The notes: generated by a model not told the origin, from the letters alone. Shown: positions 52,995 to 62,297, counted from the stretch's first letter. The stretch is DNA of 64,000 nucleotides from Halomonas huangheensis (GCF_001431725.1 NZ_CP013106.1:1426001-1490000), one strand, 5' to 3'. Made by a program: numbers and translations.

Positions 52995-54160
52995 CCGCAA
53001 GGCTGGAACGGATTCTGAACCTGGACGATTTCGAGCACGCTGCTCGTCGACACCTGCCACGGCCATTGATGGGCTATGTGTCGAGTGTCGCGGAAGATGG
53101 GATGACTGCCCGCGCCAGCCGCGACGCATTCGAGGATTATCAGTTCCTGCCACGAGCATTGGTCAACGTCTCGACGATAGATACCCGCACAGAACTGTTT
53201 GGGCGCCGCTATGCCTTGCCGTTCGGCATTGCCCCGATGGGCATCAGCGCGCTGAGCGCCTGGCGTGGAGACCAGGTGCTGGCGCAATCGGCGGCGAGTG
53301 CCGAGATTCCGATGATCGTCAGTGGCTCCTCGCTGATTGCGATGGAAGAGTTGGCGGGCGAGAACGGAACGGACTGGTTTCAGGCCTACCTGCCGGGCAC
53401 ACACGAGGATATCGAAGCGCTGCTGGCGAGGGTCGAGCGCGCCGGTTTCCGTAATCTGGTGATCACCGTGGATTTCGCCGTGCCACCCAACCCCGAAACC
53501 CATCGTCGTCACGGTTTCTCCAGCCCGTTGCGTCCCAGCCCGCGTCTGGCGTGGGATGGCCTGGTGCGCCCACGCTGGTTGTTCGGCACCTTTCTGCGCA
53601 CCCTGATCCAACACGGCATGCCGCACTTCGAGAACAATGCGGCAACTCGTGGTGTGGCGGTGATGGCGCGTAACGTCAACCGTGACTTTTCCGGACGCCG
53701 CCACCTCGACTGGTCAACGCTGGCCCATGTGCGCAAGCACTGGCCGGGCAAGCTGGTGGTCAAGGGCATTCTGCATCCCGATGACGCGCGCAAGGCCGTG
53801 GCAACGGGGGCCGATGGTTTGATTGTTTCCAATCATGGGGGGCGCCAGTTGGACTCCACCGTGGCCCCGCTGCGCATGCTGCCCGAGGTATTGCAGGCGG
53901 TCGATGGCAGTGTGCCGGTGATGATCGATGGTGGCTTCCGGCGCGGCAGTCATGTGCTCAAGGCGTTGGCCCTGGGTGCCGACTTCGTGTTCCTCGGCCG
54001 GCCCTTCAACTATGCGGCCAGTGTTGGCGGGCATCAGGGCGTGGCCCGCGCGATTCATCTGCTGGCGGAGGAGCTGGAGCGTGATATGGCATTGCTCGGT
54101 GTCACCGACCTCGCTGAGTTGGGCATGCAGCAACTACGCCCGGCAAGGGCAGGGGATTGA
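52991..54160 (+). CDS. FMN-dependent L-2-hydroxyacid oxidase/dehydrogenase (LldD/GOX family)
   Basis: A 389-residue alpha-hydroxyacid oxidase: RHLPRPLMGYVSSVAEDG at the start, ALPFGIAPMGISALSAWRGDQVLAQSA, and the catalytic His/Arg motif GLIVSNHGGRQLDSTVAPLRMLPEV (residues near 275-300). It overlaps the preceding gene by 4 bases (ATGA). It oxidises an L-2-hydroxyacid such as lactate, glycolate or mandelate to the keto acid. A diverged copy of its last 27 codons lies 440 bp downstream. Confidence 0.9.
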   Translation: MTARLERILNLDDFEHAARRHLPRPLMGYVSSVAEDGMTARASRDAFEDYQFLPRALVNVSTIDTRTELFGRRYALPFGIAPMGISALSAWRGDQVLAQSAASAEIPMIVSGSSLIAMEELAGENGTDWFQAYLPGTHEDIEALLARVERAGFRNLVITVDFAVPPNPETHRRHGFSSPLRPSPRLAWDGLVRPRWLFGTFLRTLIQHGMPHFENNAATRGVAVMARNVNRDFSGRRHLDWSTLAHVRKHWPGKLVVKGILHPDDARKAVATGADGLIVSNHGGRQLDSTVAPLRMLPEVLQAVDGSVPVMIDGGFRRGSHVLKALALGADFVFLGRPFNYAASVGGHQGVARAIHLLAEELERDMALLGVTDLAELGMQQLRPARAGD

Positions 54161-54211
54161 TGGCTAGGCTATGGCAAGATAAATGCTGAAACAGTGGAAA
54201 TGGAGTGAAGT

Positions 54212-54604
54212 ATGAATATTCGTCCGATTCGTACCGAGATGGACTACAGGTTCGCTCTGCGGGAAGTGTCTGCATACTTTGACGACGAGCCTGAGCTCGG
54301 CTCCGAGGATGGTGATCGCTTCGAGATTCTACTGACATTGATCGAGGCCTATGAAGCCAGGCACTTTCCTGTGGACCTGCCTGGTCCCATCGAGGCGATA
54401 AAATTCCGCATGGAGCAAGAGGGCCTGACCGCCAAGGATCTTGAGCCAGCCATTGGCAAGCGTAACCGGGTTTACGAAGTTCTCAATGGCAAGCGTAATC
54501 TGACTCTGGCGATGATCTGGAAACTCCACGAAATGTTCGGAATCCCGGCTGAGAGCCTGATCAAGCCACCGCGTCAGACCGATAAAGCTACCGTATCAGC
54601 CTGA
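54212..54604 (+). CDS. HigA-type antitoxin/HTH regulator (orphan)
   Basis: A 130-residue protein of the HigA/COG5499 type: an N-terminal helical region, then PGPIEAIKFRMEQEGLTAKDLEPAIGKRNRVYEVLNGKRNLTLAMIWKLHEMFGIP, a Cro/C1-type HTH. GGAG precedes the start. No HigB toxin gene lies on either side, so it is an orphan or a new-type partner. It sits between the oxidase gene and a relic of a second oxidase gene end, pointing to insertion by recombination. Confidence 0.8.
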   Translation: MNIRPIRTEMDYRFALREVSAYFDDEPELGSEDGDRFEILLTLIEAYEARHFPVDLPGPIEAIKFRMEQEGLTAKDLEPAIGKRNRVYEVLNGKRNLTLAMIWKLHEMFGIPAESLIKPPRQTDKATVSA

Positions 54605-54683
54605 TATTCTGGCCCTGCTCGGCATCACCAACCTCGCGGAGTTGGGCATGCAGCAACTGCGCCCGGCAGCGGCGGGGTCTTGA
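54603..54683 (+). pseudogene. Relic of a second L-2-hydroxyacid oxidase gene (C-terminal 26 codons)
   Basis: Directly at the end of the HigA gene a frame reads DILALLGITNLAELGMQQLRPAAAGS then stop. The end of the oxidase at 54160 reads DMALLGVTDLAELGMQQLRPARAGD. Many differences are silent, so the copy comes from a diverged homologue rather than from a recent duplication. No start or body of the gene remains. Confidence 0.75.
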
Positions 54684-54716
54684 AGCAGGGAGCCGATGTC
54701 TGCAGCCTGAAAGGTG

Positions 54717-55136
54717 TCAGGCGCCGTGGTAGCCGTCGTCCTCTGGGTCTTCATTCTCACCACGCGGTAACTCGGAGACCCAGGCGATGGCTGCGTTGCG
54801 CTCGGCGGTGGTGAAGGATTTGATCTCGATGGCCTTGAACAGTTTCTCCTCAAGGTGCGCCATGTGCTTGATCCACTCCTGGTCGGTGACCACCGCAGCG
54901 CGGTGGTAGCGCTTGAGTTCGCCGAACTGGGTCAGGCCATATCCGATATCCTTGAGGACCGCGGTCGCTGTCATCCAACGCAGGTTGTCGATCTCGGCAA
55001 GCATGCTGATTCTGCCGTGATCCTTCTTTGCTGCTTCCACGGCGTCAATGGCATGTTGCAGTTCCCTGGCGGTGACGGTACCGCCTACCTTGAGCGCTAC
55101 GACATGGGGAGCGGGGGAAGGGAGTTTTTCCAGCAT
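54717..55136 (-). CDS. STAS/SpoIIAA-like family protein
   Basis: A 139-residue protein of the SpoIIAA-like (DUF3478) family: MLEKLPSPAPHVVALKVGGTVTARELQHAIDAVEAA, DNLRWMTATAVLKDIGYGLTQFGELKRYHRAAVVTDQEWIK, and an acidic C-terminal tail. The start at 55136 follows AGGAG. Such proteins have a STAS-like fold and no settled function. It stands alone. Confidence 0.75.
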   Translation of the reverse strand: MLEKLPSPAPHVVALKVGGTVTARELQHAIDAVEAAKKDHGRISMLAEIDNLRWMTATAVLKDIGYGLTQFGELKRYHRAAVVTDQEWIKHMAHLEEKLFKAIEIKSFTTAERNAAIAWVSELPRGENEDPEDDGYHGA

Positions 55137-55437
55137 GAGCGTGCTCCTGAGAAGTCCATGGAAGAGGAGATACCCTAAGGACACTCTGAATAACTGCCTG
55201 CACAGTCGAATCACTGCGTCGTGTGGTGCTCACAATCCTCACATATCACCCATATGCTGCGGTTGATGCGCTCCAGACTTCTTGTGCTTCATCCTGTTCG
55301 GCGACTTCTTCAGAGCATCCTTCCAAGTCCAGCGGTACCTCCATGCTCCTTTTTACGGTTTGCCGATACGGCTTGCCGACTCATTCAGCATAGCTGTATT
55401 GCGCCATGGCGAAAGCGGCGCGATATGACGTTGCTGG
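55137..55437. other. Gene-free stretch
   Basis: About 300 bp between the SpoIIAA-like gene start and the oxidase gene end. It includes the promoter of the former. I see no other gene; nothing else is recognisable. Confidence 0.4.
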
Positions 55438-56889
55438 TCAGACGGGTGGTGTCCAGACCAGCACCTTGTCGCGATTGAGCAGGCCGTGGGGGTCCAGGGC
55501 TTGCTTGAGTGTCGTCATCAAGGCCATTTCGGCCGGGCTGCGTGAGAGGTGTAGCCAATCGCGCTTTTCCAGCCCGATACCATGTTCGGCAGAAATCGAA
55601 CCATTGAGTTCCGCGAGCGGTTGGTAGAGACACTGCTCGATCTGGTGTCTTGCGCCTTCGGTGTCGTCACCATCATTACCCATGCCGACCGAGAGATGCA
55701 GGTTGCCGTCGCCGAGGTGCCCAAAGACCACCAGTCGGGCTTGTGGGTAGTGCGTATGCAGTTCGTGTTCGACACGGGTGACGTAATCCTGCATATGCTC
55801 GATCGGCAAGCTGACATCGAAGGCGAGTAGTGGTGCCAGTGATTCCACAAGCCCTTCAATATCGTCACGGATGGCCCACAGCGCGTCACGTTGGTTGCTT
55901 GACTGGGCGATGACTGCATCCTCGATCAGCGCCTGTTCGAAGGCCTGCTCCAGGGCGTGATCGAAGCCCTGTTGGTGGCCCTCAGCATCGATTGCCAGTG
56001 ATTCCACCAGTGCGTAGTAGGGCGCATCGGTGGCGAGCGGGGGATTGTGGCGACCACTGTGTTCGGCGATCAGTGCGAAGTGGCTTTGCCACATGACCTC
56101 AAAGGCCGACAGGCTGCCGCCGAGCGATTGACGAAGGTGGGGCAGCAGCGCCGTCAGAGCCTCGAAGTTCGGGCAGGCGAGCAGTGCTGTGCGTACATCC
56201 GGCATGGCGGGCTGCAAGCGCAGTACCGCACGGGTGACGATGCCCAGAGTGCCCTCGCTGCCGATGAACAACTGCTTGAGGTCGTAACCGGCATTGTTCT
56301 TGAGCATCGGACTCATCGAACTGACGATATCGCCATTGGCCAGTACCGCCTCCAGCCCCAGCACCTGCTGGCGCATCATGCCGAAGCGAATAACGCGATT
56401 CCCACCGGCGTTGGTGGCGATATTGCCGCCGATGGTACAGCTACCGCGAGCGCCAAGGTCGACAGGGAACTGCATATCGACTGCCGCGGCAGCTTCCTGC
56501 ACCTGTTGTAGTGGGACCCCGGCCTGGACGTGAATGGTTCCGGCCACCGGGTCGATATGCTCAATGGCATTCATGCGTTCGAGCGATACCACCAACTCAT
56601 CAGGGCCAGCTTCGGCACCATGTACCAATCCAGTCAGTCCGCCGTGAGTGACCACGGGCTGTCGAGCTTCATGGCACAACTGCATGATCTGCTGCACCTG
56701 CTGAGGAGTAGCAGGACGCAGGATGGCGGCGGCGCGGCAATGGCTCTTGCTCAGCCAATCGACTTCACGACGACTGGCGTCGCTACCGGTCAGAACAGCA
56801 TTGTCACCCAACATCTGGCGCAGGCGCTCCAGCAGAATGCTCAGTTTCTCGTTCTGCTGGGAGGATGGAGCGGAACAGGAAATGCTCAT
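55438..56889 (-). CDS. FAD-linked D-2-hydroxyacid oxidase/dehydrogenase (GlcD-type)
   Basis: A 483-residue FAD-binding type 4 oxidoreductase: the PCMH segment RPATPQQVQQIMQLCHEARQPVVTHGGLTGLVHGA, DLGARGSCTIGGNIATNAGGNRVIRFG (FAD binding), GTLGIVTRAVLRL, and C-terminal VFGHLGDGNLHLSVG and SAEHGIGLEKRDWL. It oxidises a D-2-hydroxyacid such as D-lactate, glycolate or 2-hydroxyglutarate. It is the last gene of an ABC importer operon (4-base overlap), so it probably processes part of the imported compound. Confidence 0.88.
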   Translation of the reverse strand: MSISCSAPSSQQNEKLSILLERLRQMLGDNAVLTGSDASRREVDWLSKSHCRAAAILRPATPQQVQQIMQLCHEARQPVVTHGGLTGLVHGAEAGPDELVVSLERMNAIEHIDPVAGTIHVQAGVPLQQVQEAAAAVDMQFPVDLGARGSCTIGGNIATNAGGNRVIRFGMMRQQVLGLEAVLANGDIVSSMSPMLKNNAGYDLKQLFIGSEGTLGIVTRAVLRLQPAMPDVRTALLACPNFEALTALLPHLRQSLGGSLSAFEVMWQSHFALIAEHSGRHNPPLATDAPYYALVESLAIDAEGHQQGFDHALEQAFEQALIEDAVIAQSSNQRDALWAIRDDIEGLVESLAPLLAFDVSLPIEHMQDYVTRVEHELHTHYPQARLVVFGHLGDGNLHLSVGMGNDGDDTEGARHQIEQCLYQPLAELNGSISAEHGIGLEKRDWLHLSRSPAEMALMTTLKQALDPHGLLNRDKVLVWTPPV

Positions 56890-58514
56890 GTGATCGTGGT
56901 CGCCTCGTCGTGATGGGCATGATGGCGTCCCGGAATGGCCTCCAGTAGCTGCCGGGTATAGGCGTCCTGCGGATTGAGGAACACATCGCGGGCCAGGCCC
57001 TGCTCAACGATGCGTCCCTTTTGCATCACGATGATGCGGTCGCAGATCTGAGCGGCAACGCGCAGGTCGTGGGTAATGAACAGCAGTGACAGTGAGAAGC
57101 GTTGCTTGAGGTCCTCCAGCAGTTCGAGCACCTGCGCCTGAATTGAGACATCGAGTGCCGAGACGGCCTCGTCGGCGACGATCAACTCCGGGTTCAGAGC
57201 CAGTGCTCGGGCAATACCGATGCGTTGGCGTTGGCCACCGGAGAACTCGTGAGGGAACCGGTCAGCGCTGCCTTCCAGTCCGACAGTGGCGAGTAATTCA
57301 TCGGCCCTGGCCAGAGCTTCGGCACGCGCTACGCCGTTGGCAATGGGCCCCTGAGCAATGGCCATGCCGACGCGTGTGCGAGGATTCAGTGAGGCGTAGG
57401 GGTCCTGGAATACCATCTGCACCTGATGGCGTTGGCGACGTAGCTCCTGTCCACTGAGTGAGGACAGCGGTACACCGTTGAGTACGATCTGGCCGCTATC
57501 GGGGCGCTCCAGGCGCACGATACAGCGACCCAGAGTGGACTTTCCGGAACCGGATTCGCCGACGATGCCGATGGTTTCGCCGCGTGACAGCGTGAAGCTG
57601 ACATCATCCAGTGCCTGGACGGAACGCGCTGGCTTGAACAGGCTGCGTCCAGAACGAAACACACGGTTGAGCTGCGACACTTCCAGTAGCGGGCTGGGGG
57701 CCAACGGCGAGCGTTGCGGTGGCGCAGCATCGCTGGGGATCGCTTCCAGCAGCGCACGTGTATAAGCATGACGAGGGTTATCGAGCACGTCGTCACGGCT
57801 ACCCAGCTCCAGAATCCTGCCATGGCGCATCACGCAGACCCGTGTGGCGATTTCTGCGACCACACCGAAATCATGGGTGATGAACATCACTGCCATCTGA
57901 CGATGGCGCTGAAGGTCGCGGATCAGCTCAAGAATCTGCGCCTGAGTAGTGACATCCAGTGCGGTGGTCGGCTCATCGGCGATCAGCAGTTTTGGCTCCA
58001 GGGCCAGCGCCATGGCGATCATGACGCGCTGACGCTGGCCACCGGACAGCTCGAAAGGGTAGGCGCGAATCGCACGCTCGGGCTGTGGGATGCCGACTTC
58101 CTTGAGCAATTCCAGCGCGCGGGCCTGGCGCTCGGAACTCGGCAGAGCGCGGTGCGCCTCGAACACCTCAGCGATCTGGTCCCCGACTCGCATCAGTGGG
58201 TTGAGTGCGGTCATCGGCTCCTGAAAGATCATACCGATTTCCTTGCCGCGCAGTGCACGATGCTTGCGCTCCTTGAGCTGCAGCAGGTCCTGACCGGCAA
58301 ACATGACCTCACCGCTGACTGGCCGCACCCCTCGAGGCAACAAGCCCATTACCGCACTGGCGGTGATCGACTTTCCGGAACCGGATTCCCCCACCACACA
58401 CAGGATCTCCCCGGGGAAGACCTCATAGCTGATGTCTTCCACCGCATACTCGCGATCGGCGCCGGGGGGCAGGGCTACCGTAAGATCGCTGATGCGCAAT
58501 AGTGCATCGGTCAT
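56886..58514 (-). CDS. ABC transporter ATPase, fused DppD-DppF type
   Basis: A 542-residue protein with two complete nucleotide-binding domains. The first has Walker A GESGSGKS (near 40), the signature LSGGQRQRVMIAMAL and LLIADEPTTALDVT. The second has GESGSGKSTLGR, FSGGQRQRIGIARAL and LIVADEAVSALDVS. The fusion (YejF-like) drives a dipeptide/oligopeptide/opine-class importer with the two permeases upstream. I start at 58514 after AGGAG; Met at 58550 lies within the permease gene end. Confidence 0.93.
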   Translation of the reverse strand: MTDALLRISDLTVALPPGADREYAVEDISYEVFPGEILCVVGESGSGKSITASAVMGLLPRGVRPVSGEVMFAGQDLLQLKERKHRALRGKEIGMIFQEPMTALNPLMRVGDQIAEVFEAHRALPSSERQARALELLKEVGIPQPERAIRAYPFELSGGQRQRVMIAMALALEPKLLIADEPTTALDVTTQAQILELIRDLQRHRQMAVMFITHDFGVVAEIATRVCVMRHGRILELGSRDDVLDNPRHAYTRALLEAIPSDAAPPQRSPLAPSPLLEVSQLNRVFRSGRSLFKPARSVQALDDVSFTLSRGETIGIVGESGSGKSTLGRCIVRLERPDSGQIVLNGVPLSSLSGQELRRQRHQVQMVFQDPYASLNPRTRVGMAIAQGPIANGVARAEALARADELLATVGLEGSADRFPHEFSGGQRQRIGIARALALNPELIVADEAVSALDVSIQAQVLELLEDLKQRFSLSLLFITHDLRVAAQICDRIIVMQKGRIVEQGLARDVFLNPQDAYTRQLLEAIPGRHHAHHDEATTIT

Positions 58515-58530
58515 GGTATCTCTCCTGGCG

Positions 58531-59367
58531 TCAGCGACGTTCGCGGGCAAGTTTGGGGTTCAGGGCGTCATCGAGTCCTTCGCCAACCAGGTTCAAGGCC
58601 AGCACGGTCAACAGGATTGCCACCCCGGGAATGAACGACAGCCACCAGGCTTGACGAATCACCGTGCGCGCAGCGCCGATCATGTATCCCCAGGACATGG
58701 TGTTGGGATCGCCAAGGCCGAGGAACGATAGCGAGGATTCGAGCAGAATCGCCGTTGCGACCATCAATGATGCCAGCACGATGATTGGCGACAGCGTGTT
58801 GGGCAGAATCTGGCGCAGAATGATCTGAGTGTTGGTCTGGCCGACCAGCCTGGCGGCTTCGACATATTCGCGATGGCGCAACGTCATGAACTCGGCGCGC
58901 ACCAGACGTGCCACCGGTGGCCAGCTGACGATGGCAATGGCCAGCACGATCGAGGTCACACTGGGTTGCATGATGGCGACCAGCACAATCGCCAGCGCAA
59001 AGTTGGGAATGGTCTGGAAGAACTCGGTGAAGCGCATCAGCGCATCGTCCAGCCAACCGCCATAGAAGCCTGCGATGGCACCCAGCGGAACGCCGATCAG
59101 CAGCGCGACCGAGGTCGAGATCAGACCGATCAGCAATGAGACCCAGGCACCATGCATCAGCCCAGCAGCTACGTTGCGTCCCATGGTGTCGGTGCCCAGC
59201 CAGAATCCGTCCACCTCAAAGGGTGGCAGGAAGGGGCGCTGCACCATACGCCATGGAGATTCGGGAAACACGATCGGCGCCAGAATCGCCATGCCGATGA
59301 TGACCCACAGAATGACCAGACCGAACAGGGCTCCACGATTGCGGGCAAAACGAGCAGCGAATGTCAT
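58531..59367 (-). CDS. ABC transporter permease (DppC/OppC family)
   Basis: A 278-residue permease with a cytoplasmic N-tail, first helix (GALFGLVILWVIIGMAILAPIVF), the FWLGTDTMGRNVAAGLMHGAWVSLLIGLISTSVALLIGVPLGAIAGFYGG region and the EAA loop (YVEAARLVGQTNTQIILRQILPN). Overlaps the DppB gene by 4 bases. It forms the heterodimeric pore. Confidence 0.93.
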   Translation of the reverse strand: MTFAARFARNRGALFGLVILWVIIGMAILAPIVFPESPWRMVQRPFLPPFEVDGFWLGTDTMGRNVAAGLMHGAWVSLLIGLISTSVALLIGVPLGAIAGFYGGWLDDALMRFTEFFQTIPNFALAIVLVAIMQPSVTSIVLAIAIVSWPPVARLVRAEFMTLRHREYVEAARLVGQTNTQIILRQILPNTLSPIIVLASLMVATAILLESSLSFLGLGDPNTMSWGYMIGAARTVIRQAWWLSFIPGVAILLTVLALNLVGEGLDDALNPKLARERR

Positions 59368-60344
59368 GCGCTGGCCTCCTTGATGCGTGGATCGGCGAGG
59401 CGATAGACCAGATCGGTAATGATGTTGAACACAATCACCAGAGCGGCGGAAAAGAAGAAAATGCCCAACAACAGGTTGTAGTCACGTTGCACCAGCGCCT
59501 CATGCATCAGGCGCCCGATACCCGGCCAGGCAAAGACCGTTTCGGTCAGAATCGCACCGCCAACCATCTGGCCTGCCTGTAGGCCGGCCAGGGTGATGAT
59601 CGGCAGCAGCGCGTTGCGCAGAATGTGTCGTCGTTGTATTACCCCCGGCGACAGCCCCTTGGCACGCGCGGTCTTGACGTAATCCTGCTGGGCCGCCTCA
59701 AGCATCGAGGTGCGCGTCATGCGGGTATAGATCGCCATGAAGAACAAACCGAGGGTCGTGGCGGGCAGGATCAGATGCTTGGCCACGTCGACGGCCAGCG
59801 CCAGGCCTTCCAGGTTGGCACCGACGGTGAACATGCCGTAGGCGGGCAGCCAATCGAGATAGACCGAAAACAGCACCACCGCCATCAGCGCCACCCAGAA
59901 CAGCGGGGTGGCGTAGAACAGCAGTGCCAGTGCCATGATCAGCGAGCCGGAAGGCTTGCGCGCTCTCATCGCCGCCATGGAACCGGCGATGATGCCGAGG
60001 ACCAGCGACAGCACGAAGGCGGTGCCGGTCAGCAATAGCGTGGCGGGTAGACGTTCAAGAATCAGATCGAGTACTGGCATCTGTTGGCGGTAGGAGTAGC
60101 CAAAATCCAGAGTCAGGATGCCGGAGAGGTACTTCCACAGCTGGACGTACAAGGGTTGATCCAGCCCGAACTGTTCGCGTAGCTGGGCGATGAAGGCTTC
60201 ATCGGCAGCACCTGCTTCACCCGCCATGATCGCGGCGGGGTCACCGGGAGCCAGTTGGATCAGCACGAAGTTGAAGATGATGATCATCATCAACACGATC
60301 GCAGCCTTGAAGAGGCGTAACAGGATCAAGCGCGCGTAGACCAT
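59364..60344 (-). CDS. ABC transporter permease (DppB/OppB family)
   Basis: A 326-residue permease: LLRLFKAAIVLMMIIIFNFVLIQLAPGDPA at the start, the characteristic PGDPA, LPATLLLTGTAFVLSLVLGIIAGSMAAMR, the EAA loop DYVKTARAKGLSPGVIQRRHILRNALLPIITLAG, and TVFAWPGIGRLMHEALVQRDY. It comes after the binding-protein gene and an intercistronic hairpin. Confidence 0.93.
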   Translation of the reverse strand: MVYARLILLRLFKAAIVLMMIIIFNFVLIQLAPGDPAAIMAGEAGAADEAFIAQLREQFGLDQPLYVQLWKYLSGILTLDFGYSYRQQMPVLDLILERLPATLLLTGTAFVLSLVLGIIAGSMAAMRARKPSGSLIMALALLFYATPLFWVALMAVVLFSVYLDWLPAYGMFTVGANLEGLALAVDVAKHLILPATTLGLFFMAIYTRMTRTSMLEAAQQDYVKTARAKGLSPGVIQRRHILRNALLPIITLAGLQAGQMVGGAILTETVFAWPGIGRLMHEALVQRDYNLLLGIFFFSAALVIVFNIITDLVYRLADPRIKEASA

Positions 60345-60400
60345 GTTTACTCCTGGCGGTATGGGCCGTAGTCGTCCTGCGGCCTCAAGAAGGAAATCTA

Positions 60401-60432
60401 CCGAGTGGGCTGTCGATTGGCAGCCCGCTCGG
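60401..60432 (-). other. Intercistronic hairpin between binding protein and permease genes
   Basis: CCGAGTGGGCTG and CAGCCCGCTCGG pair over 12 bp with one G-T, loop of eight. It follows the binding-protein stop by 6 bases on the minus strand. The tail is only partly T-rich, so it probably acts as a partial terminator and 3' protector that keeps receptor mRNA in excess. Confidence 0.6.
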
Positions 60433-60438
60433 CAACGA

Positions 60439-62103
60439 TCATTCGGCGATCCAGGCGTCGCGGAAGCCTTCGTTCACACCCACCGATGAGTTGACCAGGT
60501 TCTTGACGTTGCAGCGATAGATGGTGGGGAAGCCCAATTCCAGCAGCCAACCCAACGGCACGTCTTCCTGGAGGATTTCCTGTACCTCGTGGTAGCGCTT
60601 TTCGCGCTCGCTATCGGGATGCGCTGTCGCCGCAGCATTGAACAGTTCATCGACCTTGGGATTGGCGTAGCCTTCGACGTTGTTCCACGGCGAGCCCGCT
60701 TCAGCATTGGTCGACAGATAGGTGCGCGAGATACCCAGTGCTGGGTCGCCGTACTGATACAGATAGGTGAAGGCGAGATCGTAATCGCGCTCGGCCAGGC
60801 GCTGGTTCCAGCCACCGACATCAGTGGCTACGGTGCGCACGTTGATGCCGACTTCCTTGAGGTTCTGCTGCACTGCTTCTGTCCAGCGGGTCCAGGTTTC
60901 ACCATAAGGTATCCCCAGAAGAGTCACTTCCTCGCCGTCGTAGCCCATCTCGTCGAGCAACTCCTCGGCTCGGCCCGGGTCGTATTCATAAGGTGTCAGA
61001 TCCTCATTCTGGAAGCGGGCATTGGAGCCGAACGCCCCCAGCGGTACCTCGCCCATGCCGTTCCACAGCACATCACGGGCAAACTCACGATCCATGGCGT
61101 ACATCACTGCCTGGCGGAAGCGTTTGTCCGCCATCGGCCCCTGACGGTTGTTCATCCACAGCATGGCGAAGGGGCTGAAGTACTCATGGCCCTTCTGCGT
61201 GGAGCAGGTGTTGTCGAGCTCCGTCAAGCGTGGCACATCGAAGTTCTCGACGGTGCCATAGGGCAGCACATCGACGGTGCCGTTTTCGTAGGCGATGGCA
61301 CGCGAGGCGCCATCGGGAATGATGTGCCAGTTGACGCCATCCAGGTACGGCAGGCCTTCCTCGTAATAGTCGTCATTGCGGGTCAGCTTGATGACGGTAC
61401 CGCGATCCCAGCTATCGAACTTGAAGGGGCCAGTGCCGATGGGATGGTTGTTGGCTTCGTTGTTGCGGAAGTCGGTACCTTCATAGATATGGCGCGGCAC
61501 CATGGTGAAGGTCCCGGCCTCGAACGACAGCAGGAATGGCCCGAATGGCTGTTTCAGGGTGAACACCACCGTATGCTCGTCAGTGGCTTCGATACTTTCG
61601 ACATGGTCCAGCACTGCTCGAGCGCTGGGGTTGAGCTCGCGGTGGAAGACATCTGCAGAGAACACCACGTCCGCGGCGGTGAAAGGCTCGCCGTCGTGCC
61701 ACAGTACGCCTTCATGCAGATGGAAGGTGTAGACCTTGCCATCTTCACTGACATCCCAGCTTTCGGCCAATTGTGGAATGGGTTCCAGATCCGTTGTGTA
61801 GCGCAACAACCCTTCGTAGATATTGCCGGCAACTGTCCGCGTGGGCGCATTCTGGATCATGCCGAGAATCAAGCTGGGAGGCTCGGGCTGGATAATGGTA
61901 TCGATGGTGCCACCACGTTGAGGCTCCTGCGGTGACTCCTCGGCATGAGCCGAGAGGGGAAGAGCAACCAGTAGCGCCAGGCCGAGACCACTGAACATAT
62001 TGCGCAGACTGACTGTATTGCGAACGCAGCCGGCTGTCGGACGGAGGTTGGCGAGGCTACTGCACGACAGTCCGGACGGTGAAGTCGGGAGAGGTTTTTT
62101 CAT
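60439..62103 (-). CDS. ABC transporter substrate-binding protein (family 5, peptide/opine type)
   Basis: A 554-residue SBP_bac_5 protein. A long N-region leads to the signal core FSGLGLALLVALPLSAHA (36-53), and the mature part starts EESPQEPQRGGTIDTIIQPEPPSLILGM. The family core ITAD-like segment reads LHEGVLWHDGEPFTAADVVFSADVF; GTGPFKFDSWDRGTVIKLTRNDDYYEEGLPYLDGV is also typical. I keep the 62103 Met because AAGG precedes it, while the internal Met36 has no SD. Cargo may be a peptide, opine or acylated acid. Confidence 0.92.
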   Translation of the reverse strand: MKKPLPTSPSGLSCSSLANLRPTAGCVRNTVSLRNMFSGLGLALLVALPLSAHAEESPQEPQRGGTIDTIIQPEPPSLILGMIQNAPTRTVAGNIYEGLLRYTTDLEPIPQLAESWDVSEDGKVYTFHLHEGVLWHDGEPFTAADVVFSADVFHRELNPSARAVLDHVESIEATDEHTVVFTLKQPFGPFLLSFEAGTFTMVPRHIYEGTDFRNNEANNHPIGTGPFKFDSWDRGTVIKLTRNDDYYEEGLPYLDGVNWHIIPDGASRAIAYENGTVDVLPYGTVENFDVPRLTELDNTCSTQKGHEYFSPFAMLWMNNRQGPMADKRFRQAVMYAMDREFARDVLWNGMGEVPLGAFGSNARFQNEDLTPYEYDPGRAEELLDEMGYDGEEVTLLGIPYGETWTRWTEAVQQNLKEVGINVRTVATDVGGWNQRLAERDYDLAFTYLYQYGDPALGISRTYLSTNAEAGSPWNNVEGYANPKVDELFNAAATAHPDSEREKRYHEVQEILQEDVPLGWLLELGFPTIYRCNVKNLVNSSVGVNEGFRDAWIAE

Positions 62104-62281
62104 GGGGCACCTTGTGTTGCCGGGGTTGCGTTACACAAGGTGTGTAGCGGTGTCTCGAGGCTCGGATTTCAAGTATCCGGGGCGAGTACTCGTGCCTTGT
62201 GTGCAACCTGGCAAATTGTTGTTGTAGAACAGGCGAACAATGTATCGGTCTCTTGAAGTTAGCAGCGACTTCACAAACTGT

Positions 62282-62297
62282 CGACAGTCGACTGTCG
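62282..62297. promoter_or_regulatory. 16-bp perfect palindrome, candidate GntR operator
   Basis: CGACAGTCGACTGTCG is perfectly palindromic and overlaps a 12-bp palindrome that starts at 62277. It lies 179 bp upstream of the ABC operon start and 283 bp before the GntR gene. FCD regulators bind short dyads; the pairing with this GntR is inference. Confidence 0.45.

Noticed and set aside
57714..58502. A long frame antisense to the fused ABC ATPase
   Set aside because: The opposite strand encodes both Walker and signature motifs; the antisense frame is a shadow.
60589..61935. A 448-codon open frame antisense to the ABC binding-protein gene
   Set aside because: It lacks any recognisable domain and mirrors the codon positions of the clear SBP_bac_5 gene on the other strand; high GC creates such shadow frames.
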